64,000 bases of DNA from positions 62,001 through 126,000 of the forward strand of contig JAGYXB010001003.1 of assembly GCA_022495005.1 (NCBI GenBank), read 5' to 3'. Position 1 is the first letter of the stretch; each line of letters starts with the position of its first letter. Under the pieces are notes generated by a model that was given only the letters and a program-made list of their open reading frames with translations, was not told the DNA's origin and searched no databases. Positions 12,105 through 23,630 of this stretch are shown here, one piece after another. A program made the position numbers and the translations under genes. The stretch is from Rhyacophila brunnea. Lineage: Eukaryota; Arthropoda; Insecta; Trichoptera; Rhyacophilidae.

Positions 12105-12313
12105 TTATTCAACGAATAATTCACAAGATTTAAGAATGTACCATTCTAATTATTGAACATACATAATTTTGAAAAACACTTTCTGAGAAAATATATTATA
12201 ACCAATAGAAAAAATCTTTTTTTTTAAGTAAGCCACCCCGGTAGGGAATCGAACCCTGCATTTCCCGGGTTTACTCCCCATCTGCGCATTACCTCTATGC
12301 TACGCGGTGACAT
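12105..12313 (-). repeat. Family T: tRNA-like repeat, best copy
   Basis: On the minus strand a tRNA-like core runs 12312-12231, with an A-box-like 'tagcatagaggtaatgc' (12286-12302) and a B box 'gggttcgattccc' (12244-12256). Its ends can partly pair (gtcaccgc with ggggtggc). It is followed by the family tail, which ends 'gtgaattattcgttgaat' at about 12110. The tail recurs at 9.99, 11.6, 40.5 and 46.3 kb. It looks like a tRNA-derived SINE. Unusually, sequence upstream of the tRNA-like part is also shared between copies (for example 'aattgcgacaaattttaact' here and at 34.3 and 40.3 kb). Confidence 0.6.
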
Positions 12314-12359
12314 ACTAATTGCGACAAATTTTAACTATTGGCCACTTTTAATACCCACT

Positions 12360-12520
12360 CATCAGCGCTCTTCATCATCATCGGATGGGGCGTAAACCCG
12401 GGAGATGCAGGGTTCGATTCCCTGCCGGGGTGGCTTACTTTTTTCAAAAAAAGATTTTTTCTATTGGTTATAATATATTTTCTCAGAAAGTGTTTTTCAA
12501 AATTATGTATGTTTTATATT
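12360..12520 (+). repeat. Family T, inverted partner copy
   Basis: Lies head-to-head with the copy at 12105-12313. It carries 'cgtaaacccgggagatgcag', the B box 'gggttcgattccc' (12410-12422), 'gccggggtggctta', and then the tail 'ataatatattttctcagaaa'. The A-box half is replaced by 'ttcatcatcatcgg'. Together the two copies form a ~400 bp inverted repeat able to fold back. Confidence 0.6.
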
Positions 12521-14078
12521 ATTAATGTCATATTCTACCTCGTAAACTTATAGGAAAATCAATTTCAATTTCAATTTGAATGAGGTTCTAAATTAGAAGA
12601 AGAATACAGTTTCGGAAGAATTATAATTCTGTGAGAGTAATTTTTTATGGCCTACTTTTATAATAGTATTAAAATATTCAATCAAATTATAAAATATCCA
12701 ATATCCGTCCATTTCTAATTTCCTCTTCAATTGGCATTACTTTACGGAATCTTTCACTCATGATTACAAAGCAGCCATCGAACCTACGGGGGGGAAATTT
12801 ATATTACAGCCGAGCTAAAAAGGGAAAAATTCTTTCATTCAAAGAGGCTCGTCGGCACAAAACGTGGGGTAATAATTCTGAAGGCTGTATGCTCGCGAAA
12901 GCCTTACCGAATGAAACAGTGGTGTTTAAAAAGCTCTAATAACTTACCCACTCTGCGCTGATTATTTTCCTACCCCCTGCCCCATGTAATGAGGCAGCAG
13001 GGGGTGAAATAAACCACCCGAAACTGCTAGGGCGGGTAAAATACTTCATTCAATTATGTAATTTTTCGAGATGTAGGCAGTTATACCGCTGAGAGCTTTC
13101 GACGAAGTTTTTGCTTTTAGTATTTTGCAACGAAGGGGTTAACCTAAATTTATATACCTACCTGTTATGTTAAATACATTAACCTACTATGAATGTAGCT
13201 TATAAGAAATAACATGGGCTTCGTATTAAATTTGTACATTCACTTTAAGACAACGATTTCTGAAAATTAATGAAATAACTAGACGAATACACAATATATT
13301 ATGAGATATAGTAGAGATATAAGTACCCAAACATTCTATTTTTTGAAGGATGTTACACCGTAATACAAAATATTGGGATTCCAAATAACATCCACATAGT
13401 GTACTTGCATGCATCAAACAGGGTATGTACACAAAATAGTGGCAAGTGGGTTGCATTCTGGTTGAGACTGTAACAAGGTTTAATTAAATCTCGAGTGTAA
13501 ACTAAAACTCGTGTTAAAGAATATGTCATTTTTAATAGTTACATCTGTATCGTAATATGTATTAAAGTTTGTCGCGTAAACGAAACGCGTACTTAATTTT
13601 GGTAAATAAGTTATTAAAGTAATGTGTTAAGGGGGAGACGCATGCCAGCAGAGAACCTAGCGGAAATATACGAAGCTTGCAATTTTAGATTTTTTTTGAT
13701 AATTTACAATTTCAGCTGTATTAATTAATACATATGTATCCGAAAACATTAAAAAGATTTTTTATTTTTTTTAAACTTAAAGATAAACTTACAATTGTAA
13801 AAAAATGTAATAAAATGTGAATTCGTTGCTGGGTCAAATCTTAATATTGCATTATATTTTATGGTCATAATTATCATTAAAATTTAGTTCATTAAGTTTT
13901 AGATTTTCTGTCGTTTAGATTTTTGACTAATTCATTGTTTTAATATTTTTTATATTTATTTTTAAAAACATCGATTATTATAAAAATATAAATGTGTATA
14001 ACTTGAAATCCTTTTTATTTATATAATCTTTTAAAAATCTTTATTTAAACAGTATTTTTTATCATCCTTTCATGAGTC
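12521..14078. other. Unassigned sequence with a GC-richer pocket
   Basis: The block 12770-13110 is markedly richer in G and C than its surroundings and holds a short hairpin around 12970-13008 (CCCCCTGC against GCAGCAGGGGG). No frame there gives a recognisable protein. The rest is AT-rich with no element seen. Confidence 0.4.
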
Positions 14079-14590
14079 CAATATCTAAGAAATGTGTTGA
14101 ATGGATAAATTACTAACAAAATATATACCACTAAATCTAATTTAAATTCCATACTTCAATAAACAATATTGCGTGTCCACGGTTTCATACATCTAAATAT
14201 ACATCTGACAACTTACAAAACTCGTGAATGACTTGCAAAAGTATTTGGATAAATTAATACCTATACCTATAATTTAAATATCATCCGCAAATATGCACGT
14301 GTCATTGCTAGTCATCAAGGATGTGACGTCGAAGGACAACGGAAGTAAACTAGACATCGCGAACCTAACAAAAAAATCAGGCCTTTTAAACATTTTATGT
14401 TTATTAATACACTTTGTTTCCAACCAGTGAGAACAATATTTTAATGGAAAGATATTTTTTCCGTTATTACTAAGTTTAGATACCTATGTCTATATACAAT
14501 TAATGATTCTCCTCGATTTGCCGCCTTTCGAGTAACTGCCGCTCCCAAGCGACGCTCAATCTGCCTACCCCTATGGGACGTCACTGACTG
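14079..14590. repeat. Family D repeat, copy 2
   Basis: Direct repeat of window positions 1-410, with the same order of shared blocks ('ccaatatctaagaaatgt', 'cgaaggacaacggaagtaaa', 'acactttgtttccaacca', 'ctcctcgatttgccgcc'). Several small indels separate the two. No open frame is conserved. Confidence 0.7.
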
Positions 14591-16015
14591 TACAATCGTG
14601 GAATACTATACGTTTTACTTTAAATCGTGGTGGGTAGCTTATCTAACGTCGATTATGGAGTCTTGACCACTGCGATTTGAAGAAATAAGAAACCTTCTGA
14701 AGTATTATATCCTTATAATATATTATATTAAAATATAATATCGCTATGAATAGATGGAGTTTTTTTTTTCATTCCACCAAATCGCTAATAATAATATATA
14801 CCTTCATGCATAATATTTGAATTCGTTTACTCTCTTTAAATAAGGGAACCTCTTGTCAGGTTCTACTCAAATTCAGCTGACGCGAATTATTTTTTTTTTG
14901 GTTCATGAATTTTTCAAAGAAATATATATTTGTCACACTCAGGATCCGTATAATATTCTTCTCGTCCTCTTTGCAATTTCTTTCTATTCAAAAATTTCAT
15001 TCAACCGTGTAGAGTAATGCTTCAAATATCTCGAAGATTATTTTGATAGAATATCCCTTATCTCTTATACAGTATATTATTTGTATATTTGAAAGTTATA
15101 CGTCTTTATGCGCGGTTCGCCAAATATTCCAGTAGAGTGACTAATAAATAAATGAAGAATCAAAAAACCATGAACATATTGATTCTAATTCAAATTTAAA
15201 ATTTATTTATTTTACATAAATGGGTGGGTTGGTTGGCTTTATGTAAATTGATCCATGTAATATCAAAATATGGTAAGTAGATACAGTGAAAAAATTCCTG
15301 AATTTTACAAAAGGAGTTAAATTATTGTGAACCACCCATATAATGAACATGACAAATTATAAATTCAAAGCATTCACGACATGACGTAAAGTAAGTGTTA
15401 ACAATTTTCAAAAAAAAAAATACAGGGAATATGAGTAAAAAATACAATAATAAAATAATTAAAATAAAAGTACATGGAATCACACAGAGTGAACTTGGTT
15501 GATAAACCCTATCATACAAACTTATAAAACAACGTCCACCTAAATTCACCTAACGTAAGTGAAATATATTAATATCCGAAGTGATTTGATTAAATATAGT
15601 TAATGCCCTCCCAATTGGCGTTACTAATGGCAGGTTAGTGCTGAACCTTGGGAGAACCATTGATGTATTTTACACCAATGGGGAGAACAAACACATTGAC
15701 AGCCGCACATGTTACCGTTACACTACTCCGGCCATTGCATTATAGACAACATACTTTCTTTTCTACTTTATTGTTATATCGGTTGTTATAAGGAATCAAG
15801 TCATTTGTATAATTTGTATGTATTATGGCGCATTGGCCAATCGTTGTAATGCCATAATACTCTTTTTCTAAAAAATAAATAAATTCTAACTAATAACATA
15901 GGACGAAAAGTGTGGAAAATAATATAACTACCAAATTTTAGTTCACCATTGAGTCAGATAGACTTGATCAATAAAATTATATTCATTAATAATAAATAAC
16001 AAATAAAAGTAACGG
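14591..16015. other. AT-rich intergenic sequence
   Basis: No gene recognised. A small perfect-stem hairpin occurs at about 15822-15858 ('attatggc' against 'gccataat'). Confidence 0.45.
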
Positions 16016-16021
16016 TAAATT

Positions 16022-16185
16022 TCCCACAATGGTCGATCGGTTACCGCGCAGCTTATAATATCGTGGGTCCCAGGTTCGAACGCCGGGTCTGACAAATTCG
16101 CATGTTCTTCTACAATGTGTTTTTGAACCAGAGTATAGACCCAATAGGTTGAGCAAGACGTGGATAACATTTATAACTCATAGAA
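16022..16185 (+). repeat. SINE family S1, copy
   Basis: It begins 'cccacaatggtcgatcggtt' with an A-box-like core, then 'gtgggtcccaggttcgaacg' with a clear B box (ggttcgaac), then the shared body 'tctgacaaattcgcatg' and 'cagagtatagacccaatagg'. The 3' part is worn after about 16175. It lies tail-to-tail with the next copy. Confidence 0.7.
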
Positions 16186-16285
16186 TCAAAATTATATTTT
16201 CTTTTTTAGACAATATTAACAATGTTTAAATGTAGTTTGAAGTAAAAAAAAAATTGACATATTCGATCCAATGAAGATCATGTAA

Positions 16286-16455
16286 ACCTCCACACAGTAA
16301 AAGTTTTGTTTTAACAGATTTTTTTACGAGAAATGAGTGTTAGCCACTTGTTTAACCTATTAGGTCCATACTTTGATACTAAGCACACCTTGAAAAACAA
16401 TGCGTGCATTTACCGACAATTTATACCGGCGTGTAAGGTGCTTGGCCATCGTGTG
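16286..16455 (-). repeat. SINE family S1, copy lacking the B-box region
   Basis: Minus strand: head 'cgatggccaagcac' near 16445, body 'gtatggacctaataggtt' (reverse of 16355-16372) and the 3' end 'aaaaaatctgttaaaac'. The part that would carry the B box is deleted, so this copy could not be transcribed from its own internal promoter. Confidence 0.6.
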
Positions 16456-16816
16456 CGTTTATTTGAAAGAAATTTTAACTTCTTTAATGCATACAGTTCT
16501 CATTTTTATTATAAGACAGAACATGGAAATATTATATGGTTTTAGGTCGAAGACACAAAGCTGTTTTATACTAGGTACTTGGCTGTATAAAAAGTGAGCT
16601 TAATGGACGGCACTCTAATCAAGTAGCTTAACCAATACATATTATATATTATAATTATGAAAAAGCTCTAAAATACATATTCTAGACAACAAGCATAGAA
16701 CAACCACTATAAATGACAACATAATAAAACTTGGAAAAAGAATAATCAATCGAGCCCAAAATATGGTATTAAGTGGGAAAGTATTGATTTAAATACAGAT
16801 TTACTTTTTCAACAGT

Positions 16817-16950
16817 GTATTTTACCTGTTCTCTTATACCATTTAGATTCTACGTTATCTATATGCAATACACCTTTACGATCAATCATAAAGATGAATT
16901 GCGTATAGATTACGTGTAATCTAAATGGTGTAAGAGGACAGGTAAAATAC
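16817..16950. repeat. 134 bp near-perfect hairpin
   Basis: The left arm starts 'gtattttacctgttctctta' and the right arm ends in its inverted complement, 'taagaggacaggtaaaatac'. By eye the two ~56 nt arms pair with about seven mismatches around a ~22 nt loop. A partial related block ('tctaaatggtgtaagaaag') occurs at 24028. It is either a tiny MITE or a hairpin RNA precursor; no evidence of transcription is available. Confidence 0.65.
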
Positions 16951-17384
16951 ACAAGATAGTATTCAAATACATAATATACAATAACAATATATTGTGTTCT
17001 TGTTTAAGCACTAATTCAAATGGGAATTCGACCATCAAAAATCACGTAACGTTTACCATATTAGTTATAAATAACATACCGTCACTCTTCTATACCAAGA
17101 ATGGAGATTTATAGATGAATTTACCATGCTTGTGTGATCTATATTTACATACATTATTTTTATATAGCTAGGCATTGTTTTAAAAATCCTATATACATTA
17201 TTATAATTTCTCGTTTTCATTTTCGTCACTTGACTTTTTTTTAAATGTTCATGTTATAGTTATCCAGTGATCGCGAAACATTAAAGGGATTTCATAAAAT
17301 TTTAAACAACGAAATACTACCGTTATTTATGTTGACATAAGTTTTCAACAATGAATCGTCTTAGCTCGAGGAATCATTTTTGTG

Positions 17385-17695
17385 CTAGAGATAAGTTACT
17401 TCAGGTTGAGAGCAAACAAGAGGATGCCTGTGAAGGAATCTCGTGATATTGAGAATCCGCTGGAAGAGCTTCCTGGCTTTAGCCTTCTACACAAATATAG
17501 CGTCTGTCTGAACCAAATCTGGTTTTCTTTTATGATGCTTACATAAAAGTCCTGACTTTGCGAGTATGGTGAAATTCAAACTACGGAGCACATCGTAGTC
17601 ATGTAACAGATATGCCTTGCCCAAAGTCTTTTTAGACATATGCCAGGCCAAGCCTGAAGCTATTGCGGAGATTGCTGCCTTTCCGGTGCCACAGT
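17385..17695 (+). pseudogene. Possible non-LTR retrotransposon C-terminal relic
   Basis: One frame near 17565 gives C-x-Y-G-E-I-Q-T-T-E-H-I-V, resembling the C-terminal zinc-knuckle region of some non-LTR elements (Cys-x-Cys...Glu-His-Ile-Val). Another frame further on gives AKPEAIAEIAAF. Frames are broken several times and no catalytic RT motif is present. The stretch is also more GC-balanced than its surroundings. The assignment is tentative. Confidence 0.3.
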
Positions 17696-17699
17696 GACT

Positions 17700-19500
17700 T
17701 ATTAATTAAATGACTAGTTCTGTGATTTTGTTTTATTTCGTTTTGAACAAAATATTTTACTTTTTTTTACTATCGCCATATTATGATTGTCTTATAGTGA
17801 TTCCTCCATCCGCATAGCTGAAGGTATTGAATTCAAAAAAGTTAATTTTATTTATAATGACTATTATCAACTGTTAAAATTATCTCGAAGAGAAACGTAA
17901 AATCTTTTTAAAAATAGTTTCACGTTAATCACTTCGATTAGTTATAAAATTCATATTAACGATTCCAATGTGGATCACAGAAAAAATAGCTTCAACACAA
18001 TATAATAAGTCATGTTCTAGAAACTAAATACACATTAATAAAAGTATCATTTTTAGGCATTTAAACTGTCTTCTTATAATTAATCCATAAAGAAAAATTT
18101 GTTTGTTATGATTGAGGAATATAAATAACTAAATCAATACATATCTTATTTTAAATTAATTTCCCGTAGGCTGTAAAATGTCACGCTCATTTATTTGGGA
18201 TAGGTAGCTATCTACATATTATTATATAAGTACATATTATCTTATACCAAAATACTTTCCTAAATTTGCATAAATATGTCAAATTACTGTGGTGTACTTG
18301 TTACCTTGTGACTTTTCTTGAGTCGAAATTTTGCTTCCGAATTACATATAATAATATATTTTTCGAATTTTAAAGAATTCTTGAGACGAAATATCTCGAT
18401 CACAACATCTTGACGTTGCTAAAAAATGTAGATCCTTGAATTAGCATGAAATCTTTTTTTCTTATAATAAGTACGGACTGTTACCAAGTACTTCCTATTA
18501 TGACATTTTTATAATTTTGGTATTTATTATTTATTTTATCCATCAATACTCAAGACTAGAATCATACAGGTAAGTCACAGTGTGTATCATATTCATTGTA
18601 ATGACTGACATGAAATATGATCAGGTTACATAACCTGCCCTTTGGCTTTCGCAAATAATAATTACGGATTTGCTTTGACAGGGAAGGATCACTAAGGGTT
18701 GACGGGGGTAAAATTAACCCTTAAATATCTGAGAGGTGTTTGCCTAAGCGTGCTGAAGCCTCATTGTAACGTGGGACACGCTATCAATTATAATATAAAG
18801 ACATTTTCTGATTAGAATAAAGCCTCCAGAAAGGAAGCCGTTTTGATCTAATCAGGCAGGGATAAATTTTAAAAGAAAACAACCATTGGGCAAATTGTAA
18901 GCTTTGCGAATTTCTTTCATTACTTTATTTGAAACCTTTTTTGTTTCTTTACATATTTGATATTCACATTTTTGTATCTTCGATAGCATACAATTTTCAT
19001 CGCTTTAGAATATAATATACAATCTAACGACTCTTGAATTAATTGTATCATAATTAATTAAATCGAAGATTGTATTTTTTACTAAACACGATCATATAAT
19101 ATTTTTACATATTTTTCCACTTGGAATACGGAATATAAAGTAGATGTATGTACAGAATAAATAGATATTATATACTAGCTTGATTAGAATTTTTATAATT
19201 AAAGAGATATACAACGGTCCAATCTAAGAACCCAACCATCTGCCGGCACTTTACTCCACTCTTTCACTGCTGCTCTTTGACTATCATATTATTGTAATAT
19301 ATAATAATGAGTCAAAATCAAACCTTTCAATCCAGCAGTTCACAAATAATCTCTCAATTGAATAATTATTTCTCGCATAATGACGTGTTTTCTCCGCAAT
19401 AGACATTAAACTACCAAAATAATTAAACCATACTATCATGTGATATTCAAATAGATACCTATGTAAGAATTATTATTATTGTTGTTGTATGTGTTCGACC
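17700..19500. other. AT-rich intergenic sequence
   Basis: No gene recognised. A short palindromic pair, CTGATTAGA against TCTAATCAG (about 18809-18858), brackets a GC-richer spacer. An inverted repeat of uncertain meaning. Confidence 0.45.
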
Positions 19501-19504
19501 CTAA

Positions 19505-19725
19505 TAGGATCATAATGGGCCTCCATAGGGTGTAAGTCTGTATTAACAGATTTTATTTTTATGAGAAATGGATGTTAGCCTTTTGCTCAACACGTTAGGT
19601 CCATACTCTGACTTCAAACACAAATTGAAAAACAATATGTAAATTTGCCAGATCCAGGATTTGAATCTGGAATCAATGAGATTATAAATCGACGCATAAG
19701 CCGCTTGGCCATCGAGAGCAATAAA
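19505..19725 (-). repeat. SINE family S1, copy
   Basis: Minus strand: 'gatggccaagcggctta' (A-box region), a degenerate B box in 'ccagattcaaatcctg', 'atctggcaaatttacatatt', 'gagtatggacctaacg', and the 3' end 'aaaatctgttaatacagac' followed by 'ttacaccctatggaggcc'. The last phrase shows the family tail extends past 'ctgttaata'. Confidence 0.7.
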
Positions 19726-19879
19726 CAATTAACAACGATTAAAACAGTCTGTGTTCATTAATCAAATATGTATCCATATAAAATTAAACTTAGTCATTGG
19801 AAATCATACCAAATTAAAATACCAAACAGCTTTACTATAAATGGTGATCCCAACGGAAAGTTATGAACAACTACAATGA

Positions 19880-20300
19880 CTTTTTTTGAAAAAGTTTGAA
19901 AACCAATATGCCCTACCATCTAAGCTAAATGCATCTTATCTGAAACGCCGAAAACAGAATACAGTAGGTAACAAACGTGAAAGCTATCTTATCAATTCCT
20001 TGAAGAGAAATGAGCTTGAGCTGATACTGAAAGAACAGGACACACAATGGGTAAAAAAATTGATGTCCTCATGAGAAGAAGCGATTTGCAGCTTTGCGAT
20101 GAATATAATGTTCTGGAGGACATTGCACATATAGCAGGACAATGCCCTAAATATGAACAACACAGAGTACAGCAGAGAATTGCATATATATCTTTGAGAA
20201 TGTCAATGAATTGGAAGATGACCTGGCGGGTGGGAAGAACAGAAGAGCTTGGCAGAATTGTAAAGTTCTTTAACAGAATTGGAGTAAGGCCCTGATCGAC
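19880..20300 (+). pseudogene. Possible non-LTR retrotransposon 3' end relic
   Basis: Two overlapping frames (19886-20074, then 20047-20295) read through protein-like sequence. The second contains a Cys near residue 18, then E-D-I-A-H-I-A-G-Q-C-P-K-Y-E-Q-H-R. That is the form of the C-terminal Cys/His motif followed by CP-x-Y-x-x-x-R found in several non-LTR clades. It ends I-V-K-F-F-N-R-I-G-V-R-P and a stop, also a common way for such polyproteins to end. A frameshift separates the two parts and the RT domain itself is missing. Confidence 0.4.
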
Positions 20301-21095
20301 GTATCCTCTTCTAGATGAGAAGAAGGAGAGTTAAAACCTCAGTAAAATCATTAAAAAAAATCTTATCACTTGATATTCACCACACATTTCACATTTTCCG
20401 TAAATATTTCTTTTGTAGTGAATACCAAGTGATATATACATTTTATCAAGGTTAATTTTATTTGTTAATTATGCTAAAGTAAGTAGTTATTACGTCTAAC
20501 TGTGTGTGTGCGTGTCTAGCAATAACAAAACGTCTTAAATTTTATCAAATAATACGAACTTTGTTAGGTACTCGACAAAGAATACGAAATACTAAAAATA
20601 TACTAAACTTGAGTTCTTTATGGGTTCGCGTGAGAACGTGTCATAGAAGTATTTAGCAAAATAAATACCTACTGTTTTACGTTCATCAAATAGCAAAGAA
20701 AACTAAAATTGTATTACAAAAGTTTACATTCTTAATTTTGGATTATAATTTAACGATGTGGTCAACTAACTAACGCGCTGATTAAACATAAAATCAAACT
20801 GTGGGAATTTTAATTTTTGTAAATTTACTATAGCATTTTGTACATTTAAAAAAAATGTACATAGATTCATTTAACCTTAGTATGACTTCTTGTTTAATAT
20901 ACTCAGAAGCATATTTTCTATTAATTAGGGGGGGAATGTACTAAATAAGACTGGACGTAAGTCTACATGGAATAAACTACAGATACAATCGTACCACTCA
21001 GTATTAAATGAGTGACACACTATAATATGTATATTTTGTTGTCAAAACAAAACAATAGAGCGATAATTATCCTCAAAATTTCTTCAATCATAACT
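20301..21095. other. AT-rich intergenic sequence
   Basis: No gene or element recognised. Confidence 0.5.
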
Positions 21096-21135
21096 AGATC
21101 AGCGCATCTATTCTATACACAAGACTGCTTTATTT
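21096..21135 (+). repeat. MITE family A, terminal fragment
   Basis: 'cagcgcatctattctataca' followed by 'caagactgct' matches the left ends of the copies at 2.8 and 60.4 kb. The sequence diverges immediately after, so only one terminus is left. Confidence 0.5.
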
Positions 21136-22975
21136 TAATGACTATACAATTAAAATGTAATTATAAAAGAATCACAATAATAAATGGTGACATGTAATGA
21201 TGATTCGTGCCTTTCAGATCCAGTGATTGCTGTCATATATTTCTTTTACCACAGGAAACACTCTGCTATAAATTGCAGTTCTCAGTTCCCAATGAATACG
21301 ACAAAATATTCATCAGAATCACCACCGCCTTGGGCTACAAAGAATTTTCCAGGGTTTTTGTAAGGCGGTTTCATAGGCCCTGGCCGAATTCAAATTAGCA
21401 ATACCCGATGCGGGTAGAAGAATACCTAGTTTTCAATAAGGCATATTTCTCAGCCGGCACAATTTTAATTTGACTAGCATCAAGTAGAGTAGTTTGCGTG
21501 CCAAACTCCTTAAAGAAGTCTCGATAGTAAATGCAAGATATCCATAAAGGCACCTAGAGAAAAAAAATGCCATTAATATTGGCGGTCACCTTTTGCTGTT
21601 TTGTAGGTTTAATTTTCTTAAAGTTATTATATATTATTTGTATATATTATGTTATATACTATTAGTCACGCATATTTATTTTTCTCTAATGTACAATGAC
21701 GATTAGAGACAACCAAATTGACTCCTGACCAAGTCGGTCCAACCAGCCGTTGGACACATTGGGCTGTCCAACCTGGTTTCCACAAAGGACAACTTTATAA
21801 CGACTTATTACGTACGTGAAGATCTCTTCACATAGTTTTAGTATGTCCGTATTATTTTAACCTTTTTTTTTATAATAATATAAATATACCATTAAATTCA
21901 TTTATGTGTGATAATTCTCCATGTTTGTCTATTTTATGCCACTTTTATTAAATCTCATCAATCAGTAAACTCAGCCAAAGCTCACATTGAGAGACCCAAG
22001 ACTTGAGTATCTGCTCCTAAGACATTATTGGGCGTAAAAAACTGCTAATGATTCACACTCAAACGTAGGACGTCGTATTACGCATAATTAAGACCGACTG
22101 TGGTGCGGAGCGGGTTGGTTTGGAGGGGTCATTGTTTGTATTGTTAATCAAAAACGTTGTGAAAACACTTGAACTACGTTGTACGATACGAAATATAGAA
22201 ATAATTCAAGATTAATACAAATATCATTCATGTACTTATATTTTTTTAACACTACAAGAAGCCATGAGCCATAATGACAATAGTATAGTCAATAGTGAAA
22301 CATTCGTGTAGTCAGTGATATAAGTGAAACAGTCACAAACATCCAGACATCGGAAAATTACATAAATATATTATGACATCACCAGGAATCAAACCAGGAG
22401 CCTTATTGTGACTTTCTTATAATGAATATTGCTGTTTATACTGTCGATTTCAGAAGATGTATTAATCTATACATATGTATCTCATGAAAGTCATAATTTA
22501 ATTGTGTATGATTATAAATTATGGCAAGAATTCGTAGTGGAGATAATCAGGCCTCAACGCTTGAGTAGGGGTACGCCAAGTTGGTTTACAAAAAACCGGA
22601 AACCGGAAACCATAACGTAACGAAAGTGAGACGTCTTTTAAAGTTTTCCTGTTCTAAGAGAAACCTTTTATGAGCTTGCTGGCGTGCCCTAAAATGTGCG
22701 TAGTTACTTCTTTGCCTTGTTGAGAAGTAAGATGATGCAATTTTTAAAATCTGAGAAATGTTTCCTGGTCGTGACCAGCCGATCAACTGAGGATCGGATC
22801 GTTCTTATGAAGCTTTTATTTTTTTAGCCATATTAAATAGATATAGTGTATTAGTACAATAACAAGCTAACAACATTTATCAAAAGATAATACAGATCCC
22901 AAAACTTTCCGTAATGGGTATGTAATAACGCTCTGAACCTGCAGCAAGCAGTAGATAAAAATAGGTACCACAAAA
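21136..22975. other. Unassigned sequence
   Basis: No gene recognised. Around 21210-21400 a 63-codon frame without known motif is present. Near 22385 a B-box-like 'ggtttgattcc' on the minus strand may be SINE debris. Confidence 0.4.
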
Positions 22976-22979
22976 TAGC

Positions 22980-23630
22980 TCATACGAGTAATGCTGCGAT
23001 TTCATTATGATCACGTCACGTGATGTCACATGCTGGCACGGCGATAAATTTAGTCTATGGTTTCGTTATTCCGCAGAAAATTTCGAATGATCACTATCTC
23101 TATAAATTCATTTATGGAAAGTGTCAACTCTAATTTATTGGTATTATGAATTATTTATTATTCATTATTCATGGTAATTCCAATTAATTTTAACAGTTCA
23201 ATTTTTACGTATGCGTACGTTAAAATTATTTGCGATATTGCATCCATAGATAATATTTTGACCAATAATTTAATTGAAAATCCGTAGAGGGAAAAAATAA
23301 TAAAACAATGATCCCGCATTTTGACGTGAGTCGAACATGTGTAGGCATGCAGAACATAATAAAAAAAAACGTTATTTGAGTCATGTCGTTGGTGATGAAG
23401 CGCAATACGCGTGAGGTGACTTCATTATTCTGGCCATTCTGACAGATTTTGCAAACTGTCAATGTTCGTTTAAAGGTTTAAAATGTGCTACGGCATGGGA
23501 GCATCAGTCCGATAACATTTTAAATACCAATAAAAATGACATTACATATTTTTTTTCGTAACGGCAGCTTACTGTGACAGCATGTGACAGCAGATAGCGT
23601 GATGATATTGTATTCAAACATTAAGTTGTA
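22980..23630. repeat. Family E repeat, copy 1
   Basis: Present as a reverse complement at about 44036-44710. Shared blocks include 'ttccgcagaa', 'gatcactatctctat', 'catccatagataatattttg', the 'catgtgtaggcatg' region, and 'gggagcatcagtc'. The two ends carry a weak inverted repeat ('gtcacatgctggcac' against 'gtcacatgctgtcac'). A 78-codon minus frame here is not conserved in the other copy. Probably a non-autonomous DNA transposon of ~0.65 kb. Confidence 0.65.

Noticed and set aside
12231..12312. tRNA gene on the minus strand
   Set aside because: A and B boxes are present, but the acceptor stem is incomplete and the sequence is part of a dispersed repeat.
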